NCBI GenBank assembly: GCA_013180625.2
Contig: SNVD02009909.1
Location: forward strand, 1-64,000
Reading direction: 5' to 3'
DNA length: 64,000 nucleotides
DNA from: Boswellia sacra
Lineage: Eukaryota; Streptophyta; Magnoliopsida; Sapindales; Burseraceae
Under the pieces are notes generated by a model. That model made no database searches and was not told the origin of the DNA. It saw only the letters and a list, made by a program, of their open reading frames with translations. Shown here piece by piece: positions 10,190-19,352 of the stretch. A program made the translations under genes and the position numbers. Position 1 is the first letter of the stretch; each line of letters starts with the position of its first letter.

Positions 10190-10824
10190 GAGGTGTTAGG
10201 CGTCAAGGACGCAAATGGGGTGCGTCCCGGACTTCCAAAAACCCTTACCAATTGATTGATATGGGTGATCACTATAGTGAGAGGGCTGATGGTGCGATGT
10301 CCTCCTAACATCAGTTCCTTACCAGTGGCATATATCCGGGCTAGAGAACAGCGGATGGTGAAACGAGCTGCTGAGTGGGGCGAACATTCAGCATGGAGAG
10401 CAATAGGATGGTGAAGATTTGGTTGAATGACCTGATGGCGAGGCAATCCAGAAGTCTGGGTGACTAGGTCAGGATGCCCATTGACATCCGTCGGGACATT
10501 AGGCACTACCATGGCACTCCTTGGGTTATTCCCAGCAGCAGCCTGCTGAGCACTTTGTCCAAATGCTTGGTTGAACATAGTCACCATACGGTTCGTTTGT
10601 TCACTAAAATTTCGCATGGTACGTTCCCTGGTAATTAATCGATTCGCCTTGTCTCTCCTCGGTCTTCTCAGTGGAAGCCGGGGTTGCCTGAGGTTAGGCC
10701 CTACCCCAGAGGATATAACTAACGCCCTCCCTGTATCGACTACCCTTCGGCGTCGGGGAGGCGCTTCCACCTCAATTTCTTCATCAACCTCTAAGGAGGT
10801 CGAGTGTTGAGATTCGTGACTCAT
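10190..10824 (-). pseudogene. LARD gag-like N-terminal remnant
   Basis: The frame starts at 10824 on the minus strand, about 75 bases inside the PBS, where gag of a plant LTR element is expected. It opens with an acidic stretch followed by a run of arginines (PPRRRRVVDTGRA) and a basic segment (RRPRRDKANR). Next comes a helical-looking segment containing RTMRNFSEQTNRMVTMFNQA. After roughly 115 residues it loses any protein-like character, and no CCHC knuckle, protease or polymerase follows. I read it as the leftover start of gag from an autonomous parent. The open frame nominally runs to 10081, but the last part is LARD spacer. Confidence 0.55.
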
Positions 10825-10879
10825 GATGTTTTTGAGTACGTTAGGATGAGAGCAACAACTAAAGAGGCTTAGATTGTCG

Positions 10880-10899
10880 TTCCCACAGACGGCGCCAAC
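10880..10899 (-). other. Primer-binding region of the LARD
   Basis: Immediately inside the right LTR the minus strand reads GTTGGCGCCGTCTGTGGGA. The TGGCGCC start is complementary to a tRNA 3' CCA end and is frequent in plant Ty3-type and LARD elements. It sets the element's orientation. Confidence 0.7.
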
Positions 10900-11609
10900 T
10901 GTTGATGCACGGTTTCCGGACGGCCGGGACGCGGGTCGGAAAGCAGGTCGGAGCTCGGGTGGTACGTCGGGTCCAGTCCTGCGAGCACAGAAAAACGGTC
11001 AGGGGTTCCGGCGGTGGTGCCGGCGGTGACCCTCCGACGCTCAAGTCAGTATCCGGCACTCCGGAATTTTCTGAGAGAAATTCCTAGAGAGAGAAGCTCT
11101 CAAAAATAGAGGAATTGTAGAGAGATAATAAGTTCAGAAAAATGTGCATTTGTCAACTTGTGAAAAACTTACCTTGAGCAACGTTCCGGAGGGTATATAT
11201 AGGAGTCGGGATGGGCTATTGTGGAACCCAGATAATAGGCCCAGAAGATGGGCTACAGTAATGGGCTTACTGTAATGGGCCCATGTAATGGGATACGGTA
11301 ATGGGCTTACCGTATGGGCCCGGATAGTATGATACAGTAATGGGCTTACTATAATAGGCCCAGCTAATGGGATACAGTAATGGGCTTACTGTAATGGGCC
11401 CAGATAATGGGATACAGTAATGGGCTTTCTGTAATGGGCCCATGTAATGGGATACGGTAATGGGCTTACCGTATTATAAATAATTGAGCTGGGCTGGGTC
11501 ATTGTGGGACCCAGATAATGGGCCCAGATAATGGACCCAGATAATGGACCACAGTAATGGGCTTACTGTGTTAGAGACAATTAGGCCCAATATTATTATG
11601 GCCATAACA
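10900..11609 (-). repeat. Right LTR (element 5' LTR) of the LARD
   Basis: 710 bases, TGTTGATGCAC to GGCCATAACA on the plus strand. It shares with the left LTR the GC-rich first half, the CCTAGAGAGAGAAGCTCTCA block and the hairpin-rich second half. Unlike the left side it carries only one copy of the LTR tail. Confidence 0.85.
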
Positions 11610-11699
11610 GTTAGACATCATGATACGTTATTTAATATATCTATATACATCTATAAGATATCGAACATTATCACAGTACACAAATTTTTTAGAATATGA

Positions 11700-13310
11700 T
11701 AAATTATTAAAGAAGTCCCCTAGTTTGGGACATTTCAATTTTTTCAAGAAAAATCATTTAAAATTGTTTATATTTATAGGCACCTTTGATTACTATATGT
11801 ACCTAAAGTAATACTTTTCACAATCAAACTGTTAAGTATATTTAATTGATTAATATTTAGAAATTAAATTTTATTCATCTAATCTCAATATAAAAATCAA
11901 TAGATTAGTCTTTAATTAAATGAAAAATCACAATAAGATATTACAAAATTTATTACCTAAGCTAGCTGGTATTTAAACAACATCGGACAAAATTTTTTGT
12001 CAACAATATATTTATAATTATATAAAAAATAGTTTATTTAATAATATTGGTTATTTTTATTATTTTAAAGACTACAAAGACAAATTTGCACCTGAAAGTT
12101 GCGGCAAAATAACAGATGCAGTGTATATGGTCTATCATTGAAGGACTTGCTCAACATCCATAATCGGAAATTTTCTTAAATTTTATTTTCTATTGGCGTG
12201 TTAGGAAGATTTTGAAAAGTGACCAAATGGACGGAAAATTCAACTAACTAGATGAATTAATTCAATTATTAATTTTCTAAATGTTGAAGTTTACAGAAGT
12301 TGAGAAACATTAGTCAAGGCTCTAATTTATGCATTTAATATGTGAATGATTAACTCAACGGCCTTTATATTATTAATTGAAGCAAAGTTCCTTAAGCCAA
12401 CAAAAACGTGCTTTTAAGACTTTCAGGTTTAAGTTATCATTTTAATATAAAAGATATATAAAAATTGTAAATGAGTAAATTAAAAGTTGAATGTACAACT
12501 TCTATTTTACGTATTTACAACTTGTAAACAGTTATAAATTTACAACTTGTAAACAGTTATAAATTTACAACTTTTATATACTCATTTACAATTTTTATTC
12601 ATCTATTTAAAACTTTTATACAAAGTTTTTATATACCCATGCTTTTGCTGTACTATAGTAGAACTCTTATGAAAGCCATTTAGTTTATTTTTGATATTAT
12701 TATTATATAACTTCTATTAAGAATCGTTCATGAATTCTAGAAAGAGAGGTTAGATTTTATTAAAAAAATTCATGAATTTCTCAAAAATGAAAAAAAAAAG
12801 AAAACCTATTTTTGAGGTTGTAAATAGAGAAGTCATTAAAGAAAACGGAAAATATGTCGGTGTTTATTTTAAATATATTTTAACTATTAGATTTAATATA
12901 TAGTTAAAATAAATTTCTTCTCTTAAAATGCATATGTGTCCGATAAAATTACACAAATAATATTAGTTTTACAGATTTTATATTTAAACACTTTCATACA
13001 AATTGATATATCATAAAATAATTAAAAGAATAAACAAAATCAACGCTTTTAATACAAAGTGATGATATGATAATAAATGAGTATTATATAAAATTTGATG
13101 TATATAGTTTGTAAATAGTATTACAAAAGAATTATACATCCGTTTATGAAATATAAGAGAAAGAAACAAAAATATATATTTCATTTGTAGTATTTATTTT
13201 TAGTAAATTTAGGTTGGCTTGTAATTAAGAAAATGCATGATAAAAGTTTATAGATATACACAATAAAAATACTTTATAATTTTTGTCGAGCATAATTAAT
13301 TAAACTCATT
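11700..13310. repeat. Copy 1 of a diverged noncoding tandem duplication
   Basis: AT-rich sequence matching 13580-14870 in order. Shared landmarks include TTGTTTATATTTATA (about 11763 versus 13605), the ATTGAAGGACTTG block (about 12137 versus 14113), TGTTAGGAAGATTTTGAAAA (about 12199 versus 14173), TTGATATTATTATTAT (12691 versus 14433) and TAGGTTGGC (about 13209 versus 14760). The offset changes with indels, from about 1,980 to about 1,550. No coding function is visible. Confidence 0.75.
12444..12604. repeat. MITE-like inverted repeat inside copy 1
   Basis: The arm AAAAATTGTAAATGAGTA (about 12460-12477) is matched by its reverse complement TACTCATTTACAATTTTT (about 12579-12596). Between them lies a 26-bp unit TTTACAACTTGTAAACAGTT repeated about twice, which is itself palindromic (TTACAACTTGTAA). 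The duplicate region at 14390-14440 lacks this block, so it looks like an insertion made after the duplication. Confidence 0.65.
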
Positions 13311-13579
13311 CTTTTTAAAACGAATTTACAACTTTTTTTTCATAAAGAAAAAATTCCAAATAGAACTTAATTCAATTAAACTTGCAGTGAAATTTCTGGC
13401 TTAAATTTAATTTTGACTGCTCCGTGTATATTGGGCTGAATTATAAGTGGAAGACTCACTGATGATGACAAGCAAGTTGTATGTTGCTTTTTAATATCTT
13501 CTTCATTGATGGCCTCCCATATAAAAGGGGGTTTCCAACAAAGTCTATAATAAATCATTCAGAAATTTCAAAGAGATTT

Positions 13580-14870
13580 TTGTATTGAATCTGAAACCAC
13601 TTGAAATTGTTTATATTTATATGTACTTTGGGTGGCTATATTAAATATACCTAAAACAATGTTTTTCACACTCAAATTTTTAAGTTTGTTTAATTAGTTA
13701 ACATTTAGAAATTAAATCCTATTAATCTGATCTCAATTTAAAATTAATAGATTAATCTTAAATCGAATGAAAAATTGCGGTAAGAAATTAGAAAAATATT
13801 CATATGTTACCTAAGCTATTAACAAATCACTTAATTAAAAAAATGATTTAGACAACATTGCACAAATTCATTTTTACATTATATTCATAAATGAAAAAAT
13901 AATTTATTTAATTATACTATTATATGAGATTATTTGCAAAAACAAAAAATGACTTTTTCAAGCTTTTGATAAGGGGTGCAGTTAAGAGTAATTATTATAG
14001 AGACAAATCACTTTTAGATGCAGATTGCAGCTTCCGTAAACTTTTTGCCACGCTCTTGAGCCTGAAAATTGTGGCAAATTATTTGATGCAGCGTACGTGT
14101 ATGGTCCATTATTGAAGGACTTGTTCCACATCCATAATTGGAAAATTTCTTAAATATTATTTTTGACTGACGTGTTAGGAAGATTTTGAAAAGTGACTAA
14201 GTAGATTTATTAATTCAATTATTAATTTTCTAAAAGTTGAAGTTTATAGAAGATAAGAAATATTAATCAAGGCTGTAATTTATGTATTTAATATGTGAAT
14301 AATTAACTCAACGGCTTTTATATTATTAATAGAAGCGAAGTTCCTCTAGTCAACAAAAAAGTGCTTCTAAGACTTTAGGGTTTGGCTTATTTTTAAATAC
14401 CAAAGCTTTCTTATCAAAGTCCTTAAGTTCATATTTGATATTATTATTATAAAACTTCTATTAAGAGTCGTTGCATGAGATTCTGGAAAGACCTTAATAT
14501 TTTAAGTGTTTTTTTTTTTTTTTATATTTTCAAGGTTATATTTTATATGAACTTTGATCTAAGTTCATCTAAACTCTGAAGATTTTGTTTCTATACATCT
14601 AGCTATTATATTTAATAAATGATGAAAAAAATTTCTTCACCTGAATTTCTACTTTTGTTCCTAGAGAAATTTTACATATATTTACGAAATACACGAGAAA
14701 GAAACAGAAAATTTATTTCACGTTTCATATACGCTATTTATTTATTAATTTTCAATAATCTAGGTTGGCCTATAATTAATATAATGCATGCGTGGGAAAA
14801 GTTAATTTTTTTATATATTTACTAAATAAAATAACTCTAAATATTTTCGTCCGATCATGAATTTGTGTTC
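13580..14870. repeat. Copy 2 of the noncoding tandem duplication, upstream of CCR4
   Basis: Counterpart of 11700-13310 (landmarks given there), shorter because it lacks the inverted-repeat block and other insertions. It ends about 570 bases upstream of the receptor kinase start, so the duplication may reach distal promoter sequence of that gene. Confidence 0.75.
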
Positions 14871-15432
14871 TCATTGGTCAGACAATCATACAATCAGGGT
14901 ATGAAGGGCTCCCTTTAAAAATAGTAATAATTTTCGTTTTTGATTTATTTACTACAAGCACGTGAATTGACATAAAAAATATTTAAACAATCAAACGAGA
15001 TTTGTTGATGATTGCATGGCTCGAAAATCTATGTATAAAAAAAAAAAAACACCATGTGTCCCAGCTGATTAATTTAAGGTTAAGGGAAAGCCGAGTGGAT
15101 GATAAGAGAACGCATGCATCGAGGTGTGTGTTGGCTGGGCTGAGCGTGTGCGTGTGGGCGTGTGGACACAAAGATGGTGAAGTTCCAACTATTGACCCCG
15201 AGCTGAGGTGGCATTTGCTGCAGTTAGAATTCTTCGAAACAACTTGTTACGCTATTATTCTAACAAATGACTTGGTCTCTGTCTTTGTATTTGGTCCTCC
15301 CATTTCCTCCATCAAACCGCGTTCGCGTTCGCTTTTGCTTTTGCTCTTCAATTCAGTCGTTTCCATAACAATACAAAACCATCACCAACTCCACACCCTC
15401 CTTCATTCCCTCCTCTCTTCTCTTCTCCCACC
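14871..15432 (+). promoter_or_regulatory. Proximal promoter and leader of the CCR4-type gene
   Basis: Unique sequence between the duplicated block and the gene. The last about 130 bases are rich in C and T (for example CCTCCTTCATTCCCTCCTCTC), as in plant 5' leaders. No clear TATA box could be assigned. Confidence 0.4.
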
Positions 15433-15462
15433 ATGAACTATCATGGCTCCAACTCTCTTTAA
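15433..15462 (+). CDS. Short upstream ORF overlapping the CCR4 start codon
   Basis: An ATG ten bases before the main start opens a 9-codon frame (MNYHGSNSL, then TAA) in another reading frame, ending inside the main coding sequence. Its context CCCACCATGA is good. The main start (ATCATGG, A at -3, G at +4) is also strong. A scanning ribosome meets this ATG first, so it could lower or tune translation of the kinase. Confidence 0.5.
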   Translation: MNYHGSNSL

Positions 15463-17803
15463 CACTACTACTAGTGTTACTATTACTTCCAATTTCATGC
15501 TACCAAAGTTGTTATTCTTTCTTTCTTTATTTGTGCCATTCGTTTGTTCGCTTTCTACCTTTTCAATTTCTGAAACTTCTAACCTGACTTCAGTATGCGC
15601 ATTGGTTCTCCTTCCTCCTGGAAACACGACTTCTCTTACCTGTTCTGATCAGTCAATTAATGTCAATTCCAATGCTTCCTTTTCAGGTTTGGTTTCTGGA
15701 GATGGCTTCGTTTGCGCATTGAGAACTTATACTTCGTCTAATTCAGCTCTTCTTTGCTGGAGATTCTCTGCCAATGGTACTGTTACCAGTTACAAGAGAA
15801 TCTACACTGGCAGGGCTCTCTACCAGCTTGAAGCTGGAAATTCTCGTATTTGTGGTCTTCGCAAGGGGAGTAATCCACTCGAATGTTGGCAATGGAAGGA
15901 ATTCAATACAAGTTTGGTCAATCAGAATTTCACCAGCATTGCTGTTGGTCAAGATTTTGTGTGCGGGTTGTTGTCAGGAGGTGAGATTTGGTGCAATGGG
16001 ACAGGAGTTGATACGAGTGTCGTTGACCAAGTCCCTCGTGGGAATTACAGTGTAATTGCTGCTGGGATCAGGCATGCTTGCGCTATTAGGTTGAACCACA
16101 GCTTGGAGTGTTGGGGAGATATGGTGGGCGAGAAGCCACAAGGTAGGTTCATAGCGCTTGCCTTGGGAGAAATTCGCAGCTGCGCTTTGAGGGCTAACGA
16201 AACAGTAGTTTGTTGGGGGCAGGGTAGCTTCAGCTTGCCAGCAAGTTTGGAAGGGCAACATTTTGTATCAATTGAAGCCAAACGAAATGTCTTCTGCGGG
16301 GTTTTGAAGGGGAATTACTCACTTTATTGCTGGGGAAATGATGTTTTCCAGTCCAATAATTTCTTGGTCTTTGGGAGAGTATTGCCAGGACCTTGTCAAA
16401 ATGAATCAACATGTCCATGTGGTTCGATATTATCTGGTTCTGGTAATCTTTGTGAACAAGGACAATCCATCTGCAGCCCTTGTTTGAACGAAGCACTGCC
16501 GCCACAGCCACCATCGTCTCCTCCTTCTAATGCAGCTCCGCCTCCAGAGGAATCTCCAAGCAATTCTGGTTTGAATGGGAGAATGTTGGCTTTCCTTGTG
16601 GTGGGCTGTGTAGGATCATTGTCTTTAGTCCTAGTATGTGCTTTCTTTCTCTACAGATACTGCAAAGGTAGAGTGTGTCGTGTCCATGATTCAGGACGCC
16701 TGGATGAGACCGGTGCCCCGGCTGAGCAACACTCAAGCCAACGCCAGAACCCACAACCACAACCACAACCTGCAGGGCAACCGATGCTCGAGAAACGCCT
16801 TAGCCAATTGGCTAGCATGGGAAATGCAGGTCACTTGGAGGAATTCTCATTAGAAGTTCTACTTGAAGCCACAAACAATTTCTCCGAGGATCACAAGATT
16901 GGGACAGGAAGTTTTGGCTCAGTGTACCATGCCACATTAGAAGATGGGCGCCAAGTAGCTATCAAGCGAGCTGAAGTATCAAACACTTCGGCAAGAGTTG
17001 GTGGCACTAGGCGCCAAGAGGACAAAGACTATGCTTTCCTCAATGAGCTTGAATCTTTGTCGCGCGTTCATCACAAGAATCTTGTCAGGCTATTAGGCTT
17101 CTGTGAAGATTCCAATGAGCTTGTATTGGTCTATGAATACATGGTTAATGGTACTCTCCATGACCATCTCCACAAGCTAGAAAACTCTCCACTAAACTCA
17201 TGGGTTGAGCGGATTAAGGTTGCATTACATGCAGCAAGGGGGATTGAGTACCTACATGAGTACGCAGTGCCACAAATCATACACCGAGACATCAAGTCAT
17301 CAAACATATTGCTGGATGACACATGGACCGCTAAGGTTTCTGATTTTGGATTGTCTATGATGGGTCCTGGAGATGATGAGTCACATCTCTCAATTCTAGC
17401 AGCTGGCACAGTTGGCTACATGGATCCTGAGTACTACAGGCTGCAGAAGTTGACCACAAAGAGTGATGTGTACAGCTTTGGAGTAGTTTTGTTAGAATTA
17501 CTATCTGGGTACAGGGCAATTCACAAAAATGACTTTGGAGTGCCAAGGAATGTGGTAGATTTCGTTGTTCCTTACATAGCTCAAGATGAAATCCACAGAG
17601 TTTTGGATCGTAAAGTGCCACCACCAACACCATATGAAATAGAGGCAGTGGCATATGTGGGGTACTTGGCTGCTGATTGTGTCATGCTTTCAGGTCTTGA
17701 TAGGCCATCCATGTCTGAGATTGTAGGTAAATTAGAGATGGCATTGAACGCTTGTTTGGTGCCTCCAACACTCTCAAGGTCCACAACAGATTCTTCCACA
17801 TAG
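15443..17803 (+). CDS. CCR4: CRINKLY4-related receptor-like kinase, CCR4 type
   Basis: A 786-residue single-exon membrane receptor kinase. Residues 19-36 form a hydrophobic signal peptide; Met19 is a possible alternative start. The ectodomain (about 40-350) has repeated units ending CW or CWG with paired cysteines (CWRF about 105, CWQW 148, CWGD 223, CWGQ 257, CWGN 296), the RCC1-like crinkly repeats that form a beta-propeller. A cysteine-rich segment (318-347) and a proline-rich stretch (353-372) follow. One transmembrane helix lies at about 381-405. The kinase spans about 480-770 with GTGSFGSV at 487-494, Lys508, Glu535, HRD at 614-616, Asn621, DFG at 634-636 and GTVGYMDPEYY at 655-665. All catalytic residues are present, so it should be an active RD kinase. 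CR4 family members act at the plasma membrane in epidermal and cell-layer patterning; the role of the CCR4 branch is less clear. Its convergent neighbour, a chloroplast adenylate kinase, supports CCR4 over other family members by gene order. Confidence 0.93.
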   Translation: MAPTLFNTTTSVTITSNFMLPKLLFFLSLFVPFVCSLSTFSISETSNLTSVCALVLLPPGNTTSLTCSDQSINVNSNASFSGLVSGDGFVCALRTYTSSNSALLCWRFSANGTVTSYKRIYTGRALYQLEAGNSRICGLRKGSNPLECWQWKEFNTSLVNQNFTSIAVGQDFVCGLLSGGEIWCNGTGVDTSVVDQVPRGNYSVIAAGIRHACAIRLNHSLECWGDMVGEKPQGRFIALALGEIRSCALRANETVVCWGQGSFSLPASLEGQHFVSIEAKRNVFCGVLKGNYSLYCWGNDVFQSNNFLVFGRVLPGPCQNESTCPCGSILSGSGNLCEQGQSICSPCLNEALPPQPPSSPPSNAAPPPEESPSNSGLNGRMLAFLVVGCVGSLSLVLVCAFFLYRYCKGRVCRVHDSGRLDETGAPAEQHSSQRQNPQPQPQPAGQPMLEKRLSQLASMGNAGHLEEFSLEVLLEATNNFSEDHKIGTGSFGSVYHATLEDGRQVAIKRAEVSNTSARVGGTRRQEDKDYAFLNELESLSRVHHKNLVRLLGFCEDSNELVLVYEYMVNGTLHDHLHKLENSPLNSWVERIKVALHAARGIEYLHEYAVPQIIHRDIKSSNILLDDTWTAKVSDFGLSMMGPGDDESHLSILAAGTVGYMDPEYYRLQKLTTKSDVYSFGVVLLELLSGYRAIHKNDFGVPRNVVDFVVPYIAQDEIHRVLDRKVPPPTPYEIEAVAYVGYLAADCVMLSGLDRPSMSEIVGKLEMALNACLVPPTLSRSTTDSST

Positions 17804-19352
17804 CCATGGCAAATTGGTGTACCCACTTGTGCCATGAAAATTTTCAACTTGTCTAGAGAAAACCCATTTTTTTGTTCATACTTGTACACATTTTTTTTCC
17901 CTATACGAGAGTTTGTTAATTAATTTGAGTCCCCAAAAGTGTATGATACCGAACCTACTAACAATTGATAGATTTCCTTTTTAATTATTTTTCTTTTAAT
18001 TTTGGAAAAGGTCCTGGTTTCTTTGAAATTATGTTTGAATTGTCTTCTTCAAATGCAGGGTCAAATAGGAGGAAATATTTGATAATTGAAGTAACAAAGT
18101 GTTCATGTCACCAGTCATAATTTCCAAAACAAAAAATCATTAATAATAAAGTGGAACTTTAACGTGTGTTTGTGGCACAAAGAAGACTTCAATATAAACA
18201 AATAAACACAGGTTAGAATAAGTCGTTGCAATGATATTATGCTCTCCTCCACCCCTGACCATCCATTGGAATTATTAGGTGGTGAAGAAAAAGACTCCGA
18301 AAACAAATTATTTGGTAGAGTCAAAAGACTTAATTTCAAGAATTTGATAAACGGTTTGGATTGAAGTTGTGATTTTTTGGCATAAGATTTTGTGATAAGA
18401 GTCAAAACAATATCTATGGTTGTACCTACTCGATCTCTATCATCCATCACTATTTTGATTACGTGTAGAGCTTTTGAACTATTTTACTTGGTTTTATAGA
18501 AGAATTTTATTCAAGTCTAATTGGTGTAGCTCTCTTTCAAAAAAATGTGCTTAATATAAGAGCTTTAGGTAGACGTGTAACACCCCGTCATAGTAATTAA
18601 GATAGTAGAAGAGAAAAATACATCTCTCTCTCTATATATTATAATAATCTTATTAAATAAACGTAAAGTTTAGTCACAATATCTGGGATTTAGACTTTCT
18701 TATTGACTTTACATAAAATTTAGATCCTCAAATTTTACATCTAAAAATTGAACTTACCGGTAAAATTGTTATCGTTAAAACAAGTTATTATTATGTTGAT
18801 TTTCAGTGTTCAGTATGGTGGTCCTATTGATGATTTTTTTAATCCATATTGTTACCAATAAATTTAAAGTTATGAGTAGAAATTGTTGTTGGATTGAATG
18901 TCCAATAGTCAAAGAATAAATTAAAATAGCCCTTTTAGATTCCACGAGGGATCAACCCAAAAGTGATCAATCCATTTATTTTGCACAAAAAGCTTATCAG
19001 GAATATGGAAAGGGTTAGACTCAGGTCACCAGGATTCAGGATCTGTGTCTAATGGTCCAAGACAAGTTCAATTCACTAGGGGTTTTGAAACTAAAATTTA
19101 CATTCAAATCATTTCAATTGTTGGCGGTATCATTCTAACACAAAACTTAAAAGCAGAATCTACAATTCAAAAAATTGATTATATATCATTAATTGAAAAG
19201 ATTTAATGAGTATATAATGGTAGTTTTCAATGGAATTGATAGAGTGCACTTACCACTAAAGTATTTATTACATAGCCATGACTACACCTAAGTATACTAC
19301 AAAGGGTATGATGATTGCGTGAGTTGCCAGAGATACCTGAAGTGGCCTTCTT
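17804..19352. other. Intergenic DNA between convergent CCR4 and adenylate kinase genes
   Basis: Contains the 3' flanks of both genes. A TGTAACACCCC motif at about 18578, followed by an AT-rich tract, resembles an LTR start, but no partner end was found. The 111-codon minus frame at 18115-18450 shows no recognisable domain. Confidence 0.4.

Larger units (their letters stand above)
4080..11609 (-). mobile_element. Non-autonomous LTR retrotransposon, LARD-like, with GC-rich tandem arrays
   Basis: Two long direct repeats bound this element. Both start TGTTGATGCAC on the plus strand (4080 and 10900) and end GGCCATAACA (4763 and 11609). Read on the minus strand each runs TGTTATGGCC to GTGCATCAACA, the usual TG-CA ends. 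Just inside the right LTR the minus strand reads TTGGCGCCGTCTGTGGGAAC, a typical primer-binding region beginning TGGCGCC. Just inside the left LTR is a G-run (GGGGGGACTAC, minus strand), a polypurine tract. So the 5' LTR is on the right and transcription would run leftward. The interior has only a gag-like remnant next to the PBS. Protease, reverse transcriptase, RNase H and integrase are all missing and replaced by GC-rich arrays, which is the definition of a LARD. Flanks (CTTAT left, GTTAG right) show no exact target duplication, suggesting age or rearrangement. Confidence 0.85.

Noticed and set aside
9337..10199. Multiple 75-113 codon frames with repeated CNALGAQEE- or MRWARRRK-like peptides
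   Set aside because: Frame translations of the 31-bp array; the same DNA is open in several frames on both strands.
4080..11609. CRISPR-like or bacterial repeat array
   Set aside because: Repeats are contiguous or variable without unique spacers, lie between LTRs and in a plant context; not CRISPR.
18115..18450. 111-codon minus-strand frame between CCR4 and AMK2
   Set aside because: No recognisable domain or signal, in AT-rich intergenic DNA; similar lengths arise by chance.
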